Positions 24,586 to 31,915 of a DNA stretch of 41,050 nt are shown in pieces. Under the pieces are notes generated by a model. The model had not been told where the DNA came from and searched no databases. It saw only the letters and a list, made by a program, of their open reading frames with translations. This stretch comes from a virus. The first letter of the stretch is position 1. Each line of letters starts with the position of its first letter. The translations under genes and the position numbers were made by a program. Location: IMG/VR virus record IMGVR_UViG_3300031722_000074, positions 1-41,050 of that record; one strand, 5' to 3'.

Positions 24586-25344
24586 ATGACAAAGCCCATC
24601 GTCCCCTGGATCGGCGGCAAGCGCAGGCTTGCCAAGTCGATCTTGCCCCTCTTTGGGGAGCACGTGTGCTATGTGGAACCTTTCTGCGGAGCGGCTGCGC
24701 TGTTCTTCTTGAAGGAGCCATCCCGAGTCGAGGTGCTCAATGACGTGAACGGCGAGATCGTGAATCTCTATCGGGTGGTGCAGCACCACCTGGACGAGTT
24801 CCTGCGCCAGTTCCGCTGGGCATTGATCAGCCGCGAGATCTACAAGTGGCTCCAGGTCACCCCCAGCCAAACTCTCACCGACATCCAGCGAGCGGCACGA
24901 TTCTTCTACCTCCAAAAACTGGCTTTCGGAGGAAAGGTCTCTGGACAAACGTTCGGCACCGCCACCACAGGCTCGCTACGCCTCAATTTGACGCGCATGG
25001 AAGAGGAGCTATCCCAGGCCCACCTGCGCCTGGCGCACGCCACAATCGAGCACCTGGACTGGGCCGAGTGCATCCGCCGCTACGACCGGTCCCACAGCCT
25101 GATATACTGCGATCCTCCGTACTGGGGGACCGAAGGGTACGGCGTGCCGTTCGGGCTGGAGCAGTACGACCGCCTGGCAGAACTAGCCCGCACCATCACG
25201 GGGCGCATGATCATCTCGGTGAACGACATCCCCGAGATGCGCAAGGCCTTCGATGGCCTGACCATCGAGCGTACGGAACTGGCCTACACGGTCGGCATCA
25301 AGGCCACCGCCCCAATGGGTGAGCTCATCATCCGCAACTGGTAA
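24586..25344 (+). CDS. dam: DNA adenine methyltransferase (Dam/D12 class)
   Basis: A 252-residue N6-adenine methyltransferase. The N-terminal PWIGGKRRLA and PFCGAAAL (32-39) form the S-adenosylmethionine-binding motif, and DPPYW begins at D176 as catalytic motif IV. Length suits a D12-class Dam. It probably methylates phage DNA to resist host restriction, as Mom does in Mu, or adjusts regulation. Target specificity cannot be read from sequence; GATC is the usual one. A stable hairpin follows the stop. Confidence 0.9.
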   Translation: MTKPIVPWIGGKRRLAKSILPLFGEHVCYVEPFCGAAALFFLKEPSRVEVLNDVNGEIVNLYRVVQHHLDEFLRQFRWALISREIYKWLQVTPSQTLTDIQRAARFFYLQKLAFGGKVSGQTFGTATTGSLRLNLTRMEEELSQAHLRLAHATIEHLDWAECIRRYDRSHSLIYCDPPYWGTEGYGVPFGLEQYDRLAELARTITGRMIISVNDIPEMRKAFDGLTIERTELAYTVGIKATAPMGELIIRNW

Positions 25345-25352
25345 ACACAAGG

Positions 25353-25375
25353 AGGGCCGGTGGTTCACCGGCCCT
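25353..25375 (+). terminator. Stable hairpin after dam
   Basis: AGGGCCGGTG and CACCGGCCCT pair perfectly over 10 bp with a 3-base loop. There is no T-run after it, so it may be an attenuator or RNA-stabilising stem rather than a full rho-independent terminator. It lies between the dam stop and a gene with its own ribosome-binding site. Confidence 0.5.
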
Positions 25376-25401
25376 TGAATGCTCTTTGAAAGGATTAGGA
25401 A

Positions 25402-25719
25402 ATGTTCGAATTCTACAGCATGTGCATCATCGCGATCATTGGAGCAACCACTGTCGGAGTGGTTTGGATTGTCATGCGCGCCTTGCTGATTGCCGATGCG
25501 ACAGATGGCATCGCTATGCGCCGCGCACTCCTGATGGCACACCATGAACTGACCACCTTGAGTGGCCTGCAAGCCTTCGACGCCGAAGATCCGAAGGATG
25601 TCTTCACCATCGACGCCTCGCAAACCCTCGCAGTCATCCGAAAAGCTATTGGCCCAATCACATCTGCCGATACCTGTACACCGCCCTATTGGGGGCACAA
25701 TCGAAAGGACAGAGCATGA
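25402..25719 (+). CDS. Small membrane-anchored hypothetical protein
   Basis: A 105-residue protein with a strong hydrophobic segment near the N-terminus (about residues 5-30, IIAIIGATTVGVVWIVM) and a soluble C-terminal part. AGGA precedes the ATG. It forms a pair with the next gene through a four-base overlap. No family recognised. Its location between dam and the repressor region, a common accessory site in Mu-like phages, suggests a host-interaction role. Confidence 0.65.
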   Translation: MFEFYSMCIIAIIGATTVGVVWIVMRALLIADATDGIAMRRALLMAHHELTTLSGLQAFDAEDPKDVFTIDASQTLAVIRKAIGPITSADTCTPPYWGHNRKDRA

Positions 25720-25916
25720 CCGGAGAACAATATCGCGCAGAGCAAGAGGCCATCGCCAAGGCCACTTCAAGCATCCTGGAGGCCGTCGATGGGCTCTCGG
25801 TGCGGCTGGCTAAGGAAGCTTTGCAGGAATCCCTTCACAGGATCACCTGCGTGTGCGAAGAGGCACCCGTCAGCCAAACGATTTGCTTGGAGAAGATGCC
25901 CTTCTACATCCTTTGA
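25716..25916 (+). CDS. Small hypothetical protein
   Basis: A 66-residue helical protein (TGEQYRAEQEAIAKATSSIL, then AKEALQESLHRITCVCEEAP). The start overlaps the upstream stop (ATGA). Three cysteines lie in the C-terminal half. Its stop abuts, on the other strand, the stop of a leftward gene, so this marks the convergence of rightward and leftward transcription. Function unknown. Confidence 0.6.
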   Translation: MTGEQYRAEQEAIAKATSSILEAVDGLSVRLAKEALQESLHRITCVCEEAPVSQTICLEKMPFYIL

Positions 25917-26129
25917 TCAGGAAACGAATAGGAGGGTGCGCTGTTTGCTCCCTCCGATGATGTACTCGATCCTCTTGATCGTGTACGAACCGTGAGCCGT
26001 TCCATTGAACGTCACCTTGCCACCTATGGTGAAAGGGCCGTAGGGCGTTGAGGCGCTCAAGACTGGGCCGGTACCAGGTTCGACTCCAGGCTGGATCACT
26101 TCTAGGTCATAGGTCAGCGGATTTGCCAT
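25917..26129 (-). CDS. Small beta-rich protein, cassette 1
   Basis: A 70-residue protein of mainly beta-forming residues (YDLEVIQPG, FTIGGKVTF, then SKQRTLLFVS). It loosely parallels the 80-residue product two genes upstream: both start MA.xYxLE, have an F-x-[IV]-G element in the middle and end R-x-LLV/LLF. It is preceded by the two-hairpin leader (copy 1) and AAGGA. It is the last gene of the repressor-side leftward cluster. Function unknown; position suggests an accessory or lysogenic role. Confidence 0.62.
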   Translation of the reverse strand: MANPLTYDLEVIQPGVEPGTGPVLSASTPYGPFTIGGKVTFNGTAHGSYTIKRIEYIIGGSKQRTLLFVS

Positions 26130-26220
26130 CTCAGTTTCCTTTGCGCGGGTTTTGGTTCCGGGATGCGCTCCCGGCAGGCGTCAGCCTCTGCTGAAATCGA
26201 TGTGAACGACATTGCCAGTA
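26130..26220 (-). promoter_or_regulatory. Two-hairpin leader, copy 1
   Basis: Read leftward, TCAGC-AGAG-GCTGA forms a 5-bp hairpin. A 6-bp hairpin CCGGGA-loop-TCCCGG (26158-26174), then a conserved ACCAAAACCCG and the ribosome-binding site follow. Similarity to copy 3 extends about 25 bases further upstream (actggcaatgtcgttcacat). Relative to copy 2, the second stem has changed on both arms and still pairs, which supports an RNA structure. Confidence 0.7.
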
Positions 26221-26269
26221 CGAGATATCACACAGCAGCCCCACTGAGGCTCAATCGAAAGGTCATAAC

Positions 26270-26449
26270 ATGGAATCGAAAATTGATCCAGCCCTCGCCA
26301 TCATTGAAAGCCTCCAAGGCTACTGCGTCAGAGATGCGATTGGAGTACTGGAAGACGCGAAGCGATACATTCTAGGATTCTCCAAAGTCGATATCACCGA
26401 TGATGTGAGGCATTCTTTTACGATTCCGCCTGCACAAGCAAACGAGTAG
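26270..26449 (+). CDS. Small helical protein, convergent with cassette 2
   Basis: A 59-residue rightward frame (MESKIDPALAIIESLQ, then VRDAIGVLEDAKRYI) with AAAGG 9 bases before the ATG. The sequence looks like a true small helical phage protein. It overlaps the 3' end of the leftward 80-residue gene by 32 bases and lies opposite the leftward transcript, so the two strands may interfere. Function unknown. Confidence 0.5.
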   Translation: MESKIDPALAIIESLQGYCVRDAIGVLEDAKRYILGFSKVDITDDVRHSFTIPPAQANE

Positions 26450-26660
26450 TGATAATACCTCCTTGTTGATTCATTAACGTCTCCACCGACAGCACAACGA
26501 AATAGCCATTTCGCTTTGCATTCATCGAGTGCGTGAGACATATACGCTCACCAACTTTGAATTCTTTGATGGGGTGGTCAGAGATCCCGAATTGAGGAAC
26601 GACGCAACCATCGCCATCTTGGTGATCTAGCCAAATCTCAAGTTTATAGGTGATCGCCAT
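26418..26660 (-). CDS. Small beta-rich protein, cassette 2
   Basis: An 80-residue protein (ITYKLEIWLDHQDGDG, FKVGERICL, GIITTRLLVQAES), mainly beta, similar in layout to the cassette 1 product. AGGAGG lies 7 bases before the ATG, and the two-hairpin leader (copy 2) precedes it. Its 3' end overlaps a rightward small gene. Function unknown. Confidence 0.62.
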   Translation of the reverse strand: MAITYKLEIWLDHQDGDGCVVPQFGISDHPIKEFKVGERICLTHSMNAKRNGYFVVLSVETLMNQQGGIITTRLLVQAES

Positions 26661-26730
26661 CTCATCCTCCTCTTCACGGGTTTTGGTTCCAGGTCACGCA
26701 CCTGGCGGCGTCAGCCTTTGCTGAAATCGT
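26661..26730 (-). promoter_or_regulatory. Two-hairpin leader, copy 2
   Basis: TCAGC-AAAG-GCTGA, then CCAGGT-loop-ACCTGG (26689-26705), then AACCAAAACCCG. Two of the six stem pairs differ from copy 1 (G to A with C to T, and A to T with T to A), and pairing is kept. The 5' extension shared by copies 1 and 3 is not present here. Confidence 0.7.
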
Positions 26731-26740
26731 TTCCAGGGGA

Positions 26741-27064
26741 TCATGCAATCTTGCGGATCGCAGCCCCTTGCGATGTGGTAGCTATGAACCAGCATTCGTC
26801 ATCCGGCTCAAGGTGCGCTCTAATTTCTTCCGCAAGCTGATCCGCATTGATCCCGCGCTCATTGAGATCAACAACAAAGCTTTCTTCTCCCAATCCACAG
26901 AATGACTCATCGCCCAAGGCGCGACGGTTCTTGAGCCTGGACTCAAGTTGCTCGGGCGCGAAGTCTTCGGTTGTGCGCTGCGTTTCAAAGAACACCACGA
27001 CCAAGCCCTCACGAAGGATATGCCAAGAATTGTCTTCGATGATCTCAAGGATCGATGCAAACAT
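26741..27064 (-). CDS. Acidic hypothetical protein, cassette 3
   Basis: A 107-residue acidic protein (ASILEIIEDNSWHIL, GLVVVFFETQRTTEDF, DECWFIATTSQGAA). It has alternating helix and strand and no signal or membrane segment. It is the first gene after the repressor in the leftward cluster and has the third leader copy before it. Acidic small proteins at such loci are often accessory or anti-defence factors, but nothing in the sequence proves it. Confidence 0.62.
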   Translation of the reverse strand: MFASILEIIEDNSWHILREGLVVVFFETQRTTEDFAPEQLESRLKNRRALGDESFCGLGEESFVVDLNERGINADQLAEEIRAHLEPDDECWFIATTSQGAAIRKIA

Positions 27065-27155
27065 GCGGGATCTTTCTTCTGCGGGTTTGTAATCCGGGAT
27101 AGCCCCCGGTAAGCGTCAGCCTCTGCTGAAATCGATGTGAACGATGTTGCCAGTG
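27065..27155 (-). promoter_or_regulatory. Two-hairpin leader, copy 3
   Basis: It begins just after the repressor stop. TCAGC-AGAG-GCTGA is followed by CCGGG-loop-CCCGG (27094-27109), a 5-bp stem with an A-C mismatch at the loop end, then an ACAAACCCG segment. It shares the actggcaa..tcgttcacat upstream block with copy 1. Confidence 0.68.
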
Positions 27156-27162
27156 CGGGCGA

Positions 27163-27663
27163 TTACCTCGGGCCGTCTGTGCCGGTCTGCGGCTCGGACT
27201 CCAAACCCTCCGATCCATGATCGCAACGCGATTTCGCCATAGCGTTCATGAGCACTGCGGCAGCACGGGCCACCTCATTGAAGAGCAAGGCAAGCTGTTG
27301 TGGAGATGGCTGCGTTTTGCCATTCATCCAGTCTCGTACTTGCTTCGGCGTCGCATCGACATCTGCTGCGACATCATCAGGCGCACCAAGGACCTTGAAG
27401 GCATCGCGCAGGCGGAGGGGAGGGAGAGTGTCGGATGAACTCCGTACAGCACTGCAATCACCGTCGTCCGCCTCTCCTGCAAGAAAGGCTATGGTGGTTC
27501 CGCATTCTTGCGCGACGACTTGCAGGAAGTCAACGGTAGGGCTGTACGCTCCTCGCAAATAATTGTTCAGCGTCGCCGGAGATACGCCCGCTTTCTCTCC
27601 AATTTCTTTTTGCGTTTTTTCGGACGCTTTGATAACAGCCCGCAGGCGCTCTGAGAATTTCAT
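27163..27663 (-). CDS. Phage repressor with two helix-turn-helix regions
   Basis: A 166-residue regulator. The N-terminal XRE-type helix-turn-helix (about 8-60) is clear: TQKEIGEKAGVSPATLNNYL. A second helix-turn-helix-like region occurs at about 95-125 (DDVAADVDATPKQVRDWMNG). No S24 peptidase active site is present, so it is not a LexA-cleaved repressor. It is divergent from the early operon across 95 bases and should hold the lysogenic state, the role of Mu c. A five-fold T-run or terminator after it was not seen, so transcription may continue into the small leftward genes. Confidence 0.8.
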   Translation of the reverse strand: MKFSERLRAVIKASEKTQKEIGEKAGVSPATLNNYLRGAYSPTVDFLQVVAQECGTTIAFLAGEADDGDCSAVRSSSDTLPPLRLRDAFKVLGAPDDVAADVDATPKQVRDWMNGKTQPSPQQLALLFNEVARAAAVLMNAMAKSRCDHGSEGLESEPQTGTDGPR

Positions 27664-27758
27664 GAAATTCCTCTTGCATCGCTAAATATCTGGCGCTAAC
27701 TTGTTGGAAGTAGCAGGAGCTACTACACCAAGCCAAAGCCTAGCAAAAGGAGCAATCA
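27664..27758. promoter_or_regulatory. Repressor/early divergent control region
   Basis: This gap between the repressor and the Ner-position gene should hold both promoters and operators. AGTAGC-AGGA-GCTACT (27709-27724) is a near-perfect inverted repeat, and GCTAA recurs at 27681 and 27695. AAAAGGAG precedes the rightward ATG. No reliable -35/-10 pairing could be assigned by eye. Confidence 0.5.
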
Positions 27759-27950
27759 ATGCCCTCGGAAATTTTTGCGACCCGCATCTCGTGGGTCGCC
27801 GTAGCCCGTGCTGTCTCTGAAAAATTGGGGCGCAAATACTCCGCGAACTACTGCCGTGAGGTCGCCATCGGCTTCCGCAGCAGCAGCGTCATCGAACCCG
27901 TCTTGAAGGAACTCGGAGCCATGCAGGAAGAACAGGCGGTGGCCGCATGA
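27759..27950 (+). CDS. Small early regulator at the Ner position
   Basis: A 63-residue protein, first gene of the rightward early operon and divergent from the repressor, the place of Ner/Cro in Mu-like phages. The middle contains VAVARAVSEKLG, then YSANYCREVAIGFRSS, compatible with a helix-turn-helix. AAAAGGAG precedes the ATG. It likely turns down repressor and early transcription. Assignment rests mainly on position. Confidence 0.6.
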   Translation: MPSEIFATRISWVAVARAVSEKLGRKYSANYCREVAIGFRSSSVIEPVLKELGAMQEEQAVAA

Positions 27951-28462
27951 ACGCCACGACCAACGCAGTGACCAGAGGCAAAGTCAGTCGCCACGGAATC
28001 GCCAGCACCAATCCGGGCGCCTTCTGGTGGGGTGAATGGATGGCCACCGAATGCGGACGCCAGGTCATTGTCCTCCATGGCGAAGACACTGACGCCAAGT
28101 GCTACGCCGATGATGGCGGAAGCATTGGTGAGCTGCTCGGCACCTGCGAGCTGATTGAAAGCAGCATGAAAGCCGCAGCAATGGAGCCCTACCCCTTCGC
28201 CGCCCGTGTCCAACCGGACCTCACCATCACCTTCCCCTTCGACAGCATCCAGCGTCATGCGCCATGGATCCGCAAGGAACATGTCGGCTCGTGGGCTGAG
28301 GTAAACGGTCGCATCAGCGAAGACATCCTCCTCGTCAAAATCCTCTTGCCCTGCGAAAAAGGCCCCGTCTGGACTGCTGGCGTGACTCCCTACGCTCCGA
28401 AGACCATGCTCTGGAAAACCCTCGTCGAGTGCGGCGCGGAAAATATGGATGTGGCCGCATGA
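27947..28462 (+). CDS. Small protein resembling the transposase C-terminal domain
   Basis: A 171-residue protein. Residues of about 26-75 align with residues 505-555 of the transposase encoded at 29889: WWGEW (27-31 here, 506-510 there), AKCY, and LLGTCELIES against LIGVCQLIEA. The DNA is also alike around the WWGEW codons. In MuA this is the beta-barrel domain after the catalytic core. The protein has no catalytic DDE region. It may modulate transposition by competing in the transpososome or by binding DNA. The C-terminal half (about 80-171) is not recognised. It overlaps both neighbours by four bases. Confidence 0.7.
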   Translation: MNATTNAVTRGKVSRHGIASTNPGAFWWGEWMATECGRQVIVLHGEDTDAKCYADDGGSIGELLGTCELIESSMKAAAMEPYPFAARVQPDLTITFPFDSIQRHAPWIRKEHVGSWAEVNGRISEDILLVKILLPCEKGPVWTAGVTPYAPKTMLWKTLVECGAENMDVAA

Positions 28463-29397
28463 GTTCCGTCTTCATCCCGGAAGAGGCCAAGCCCTACTGC
28501 AACCACATGGGGATCATCAACTGGCATGCGATCACGGAGCTGATCCGCCAGGAGCGCGGCGTAGAATCCTACCTGGAGAGCGGCTACCAGCTTGGGCTGA
28601 TCCTCGAAGGAACGATGGAAGACAAGCGCGGCGCTCTCCCGATCATGCGCCGCCTCAAACTGGACGAGATCATCAGCGCCCGTCGTCACAACAGGCATCA
28701 TCCCCATTTCATCAAATCAAAGGAGTTGGCCGAAAGGTTTGCTGCCGACTTCGATATCGATATCAGCCAAGTCCCCGGTACTGGCCCAGACGGAATGGTT
28801 CTCAAACGCGACGTGGTCGCCTACCGTCGTTTCCTCAAGGCAGGTAAGATCGCTGTCATACAGTCCCTAGAAACCGCTGCAGAAGACGATGATGCATCAA
28901 AGCCGGTCAGATGCCCTTCGAACCAAGATCGCCTCCTCCGCCAGCGCCGTATCCTGGCCAGGCACATCTACCGGATGAAGATGGCTGAACGTGAAGCTGT
29001 CTCGACTCTCGACGCCGCTTCACGGGCAATCCACAATCTGCACGGCGAGGTGGATGCCGCAAACATCCGCACCGACGACGCCACTGATCGCCTGGCAGCC
29101 ACCTCCGAGAGGCTAGCGGAAGCCTTGATCGACAAGCTCGCAGTCGAATCCAGGCTCAGCCGTGCCGAGCAAATGTGCGACGCTCTTCGGGCCGATCTCT
29201 ACAAGGCCTGCACCGACCGCACCAACGCCATTGCCCGCGCCATTGCCGCTGAAGAGCGGGCCGCCCAGGCCGACAGGATACTCTCGCAGATCCTGAGCGA
29301 ACTGCACGCACCGCGCACCCTGCGCCGCACTGGAACTTGGCTTGACCACGTCATCGGTTTCCTGTTCCGCCTTTCCCCGAAAGAAGCCCACGCATGA
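28459..29397 (+). CDS. Coiled-coil early protein with peripheral-subunit-binding-like domain
   Basis: A 312-residue protein. Residues of about 85-130 carry the E3-binding (peripheral subunit-binding) pattern: AERFAADFDIDISQVPGTGP, G-x-V-x-K-x-DVVAY. This small fold binds partner subunits in 2-oxoacid dehydrogenases, and a related fold binds DNA in Lsr2-type proteins. Residues of about 165-290 are long helices rich in Ala, Arg and Glu, probably a coiled coil, with QRRILARHIYRM at the start. The C-terminus ends in a short hydrophobic helix. Location in the early operon before transposase suggests a DNA-related or scaffold role. The start overlaps the upstream stop. Confidence 0.65.
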   Translation: MSSVFIPEEAKPYCNHMGIINWHAITELIRQERGVESYLESGYQLGLILEGTMEDKRGALPIMRRLKLDEIISARRHNRHHPHFIKSKELAERFAADFDIDISQVPGTGPDGMVLKRDVVAYRRFLKAGKIAVIQSLETAAEDDDASKPVRCPSNQDRLLRQRRILARHIYRMKMAEREAVSTLDAASRAIHNLHGEVDAANIRTDDATDRLAATSERLAEALIDKLAVESRLSRAEQMCDALRADLYKACTDRTNAIARAIAAEERAAQADRILSQILSELHAPRTLRRTGTWLDHVIGFLFRLSPKEAHA

Positions 29398-29885
29398 ACA
29401 CCCAGCAAGAACTCAGAGCGCAGAACGTTGAACTGCACAATATCCTCGCCACAGCAAACAAGCACATCCGCAACATGGAGCTGGCTATTGCCTATGTCCT
29501 GGAGGAGCGCGATCACCTGCGCAACCTGTGCATGCTTCTGCACGACGACACCATGCGCATGCAGCTGGAGCACGACAACGAGGAGATCGTGCTGCGTGAT
29601 GCCGTATCACGGCTGCGTGACGAGCTGAACATCGCCCTGGATGAGCAGGTGCGCCTGCTGGCCCAGCGCCGCATCCTGGCCAAACACCTGCGTGCCCTGA
29701 TGTACCTGGCACGTCCAGCTCCAACTGGTGGGTGGATGCTCGAAGTGGTTGCTGCAGAATACGCTCCAGATCATTCCCAGGGCGACTTCGCCTTTACCCT
29801 GGACCCCACTCCGACACCGAGTATCCTGGAGCGCATCTCCACCTGGTTCCGCGCCATCACCGCTTCGCGCACAACGGCAGCTTGA
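29394..29885 (+). CDS. Coiled-coil early protein
   Basis: A 163-residue, largely helical protein with heptad-like Leu/Ile spacing at about 5-110. It shares a QRRILAKHLRALMYL segment with the preceding protein (QRRILARHIYRM), and both end in an amphipathic hydrophobic helix (ILERISTWFRAI here). The two may have arisen by partial duplication and may interact through coiled coils. The start overlaps the upstream stop. Function unknown. Confidence 0.6.
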   Translation: MNTQQELRAQNVELHNILATANKHIRNMELAIAYVLEERDHLRNLCMLLHDDTMRMQLEHDNEEIVLRDAVSRLRDELNIALDEQVRLLAQRRILAKHLRALMYLARPAPTGGWMLEVVAAEYAPDHSQGDFAFTLDPTPTPSILERISTWFRAITASRTTAA

Positions 29886-29888
29886 TCG

Positions 29889-31895
29889 ATGGGAGCGGCT
29901 CAACCATACATCGCATTGCCAGAGTCCGATGAGGATGTCTGGCTATCCATTGCCGATGCGGCAAGTGTACTGGCCCAGCCCGAGCGCACCGTGCGCGCTC
30001 AACTGGGAAAGTATGTCGCGCGCCATAGCGAGAAGGTTGGTGCAGGAGGCGTACGCCACGAGGTGCTTCTCACGTCTCTCCCCCTGGATACGATTGCTCG
30101 CTGGGAGGCCAGGCGCAGCATCATCCCGTACATCCCCCCTCACGAGTCCGACCTCGTGGCCCAGGCCTACGAGCGCGCCGACCAACGCACCCGCAAATAC
30201 TTCGACCGCTGGTCTCAAGCCTTGCTTGCGACCGAGGGGATTACAGGGCGCAAGGCCTTGGAATCATGGGCTGACGCCTGGAACCGTAAGCACCCGGAAT
30301 GCGATGTCTCCGTACAGAGCCTGTACCGCATTCGCGCCTTGGTCCGCGAGCATGGCCGCATTGGCCTGCTGATGCGCGAATCTGGATGCCGTGAAAGCTC
30401 CGTGCGTGACGAATGGTACTCCACCTTCTGCCGCGCTTACCTGCACGAGAACCGGATCTCTGCAAACGACGCCAGGCTGGCTGCCTTGGGCGAAGCGATC
30501 ACCCAAGGCACAACTAGCGGAGAAGCCGACTTCCCTTCCGTCGGATCGTTCTTGCGCCGCTTGCGCGCCGAGTACGCTCCTGCGGTGATCTCGTTTGCCC
30601 GCGATGGCGAGAAGCGCTACTTCGACCGGCACGGCTTCTACGTGGAGCGTGACTATTCGGCTCTGGTGTCCGGGCGCATCTGGGTGGGCGACTCGCGCGT
30701 CCTGGATGTCCTGGTGAGCGTGGAAGGCTCCACCCGCCCCGTGCGCCCATGGATCACCACCTTCATCTGTATGAAGAGCTACGTACCCATGGGGTGGTAC
30801 ATCCACACCAGTGCCCCAAGCGCCGAAAACACCATGCGCTGCCTGCGCCACGGCCTGGAGCGATCCGGCAAGCCGGACTGGTGGTACCTGGACAACGGTC
30901 GCGAGTACAAGAACACGGAAGTGACCGGTGTCAAGCGTGGGCATGTGGTGAACTTCGATACCCAGCACACCGGCTCCGTGGCCGCACTGCTTGGCATCAA
31001 TGTCCACTTTGCCGAAGCCAAGCGCTCACGCGCCAAGGTGATCGAGCGGCAGTTCTTGGAAATGAAGCTGCACTTCGACAAGTGGTGGAGCACCTACAAA
31101 GGCGGCAGCACGGCAGAAAAGCCAAATCGCCTCAAAGAGGTATTGAAGCACGCTTCACAGATCCCCGCGTTCGAGGAATTCCAGCGCGATCTGAACCAGT
31201 GGATGGCAGAGACATTTCCCTCCATGGTGTGCAACGGCAAGATCCATCGCGGAAAGACACGCGCCGCCGTCCTGCTGTCGGACTACACCATGCATGGCCC
31301 CCTGCCACGCATCTCAAGCGACACCGCATCCATGCTCGTGACCAAGCTGGCCCGGCTGCGCGTAGGGCGCCGGGGTGTCACGCTCGCAGCGCTGAAGTGC
31401 ACCTGGTGGGGTGAGTGGATGCCGCTCTGGAAAGACCGCGAGGTGGTGCTGCGTTACGACCCGGACGACTTGACAACCGCCAAATGCTACGAAGCGACAG
31501 AGAATGGAAGTGGCCCACTCATCGGCGTGTGCCAGCTGATCGAAGCCGCCGGTGCCATGGTGAGCGCCAACGATGCCTATGGCCTCTCGGTGGTGGGCGA
31601 ACAGAATCGCATCCACAAGCGCGAGATCAAAGCCATGAAGGAGGCCCTGCCGCAAGCGGACAAGGGCGAACTGGAGAGCCTGCGCCAGTCCTACCGGGTC
31701 GGTGTGGGAGCCCAGGCCCTGGAGATCCCCCACGGCAACACCACCATCGTGACGGAGCATGACCGTGCCATCGCACAAGTGCGCCGCGAAGACCGCTCCG
31801 GGCGCGCCGATCTGGCGAACCTGGTACCCAAAGCAAAGCCCACCAAGAAAACCGACTGGATCTGGGTAGACGACCAGGTCGCAGCCGCAGGATGA
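29889..31895 (+). CDS. Mu A-like DDE transposase
   Basis: A 668-residue transposase that cuts and joins the phage ends during integration and replication. An N-terminal helix-turn-helix (about 18-60, LSIADAASVLAQPERTVRAQ) should bind the ends. The RNase H-like core carries D268 or D273 (WVGDSRVLD), D335 (WYLDNGREYK) and E386 (AKVIERQF), followed by the beta-barrel domain with WWGEW (506-510) and a basic C-terminal tail for partner contact. Size equals MuA (about 660). It is coupled to the ATPase gene. Its distance from the left end (30 kb) is very unlike Mu. Confidence 0.92.
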   Translation: MGAAQPYIALPESDEDVWLSIADAASVLAQPERTVRAQLGKYVARHSEKVGAGGVRHEVLLTSLPLDTIARWEARRSIIPYIPPHESDLVAQAYERADQRTRKYFDRWSQALLATEGITGRKALESWADAWNRKHPECDVSVQSLYRIRALVREHGRIGLLMRESGCRESSVRDEWYSTFCRAYLHENRISANDARLAALGEAITQGTTSGEADFPSVGSFLRRLRAEYAPAVISFARDGEKRYFDRHGFYVERDYSALVSGRIWVGDSRVLDVLVSVEGSTRPVRPWITTFICMKSYVPMGWYIHTSAPSAENTMRCLRHGLERSGKPDWWYLDNGREYKNTEVTGVKRGHVVNFDTQHTGSVAALLGINVHFAEAKRSRAKVIERQFLEMKLHFDKWWSTYKGGSTAEKPNRLKEVLKHASQIPAFEEFQRDLNQWMAETFPSMVCNGKIHRGKTRAAVLLSDYTMHGPLPRISSDTASMLVTKLARLRVGRRGVTLAALKCTWWGEWMPLWKDREVVLRYDPDDLTTAKCYEATENGSGPLIGVCQLIEAAGAMVSANDAYGLSVVGEQNRIHKREIKAMKEALPQADKGELESLRQSYRVGVGAQALEIPHGNTTIVTEHDRAIAQVRREDRSGRADLANLVPKAKPTKKTDWIWVDDQVAAAG

Positions 31896-31915
31896 CCCAT
31901 TCCCAAGGAGAGATC

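Noticed and set aside
24148-24948. 267-codon leftward frame containing the Mor-like gene
   Set aside because: The extra N-terminal part lies opposite dam and looks like translated antisense; the start at 24456 gives the normal Mor length.
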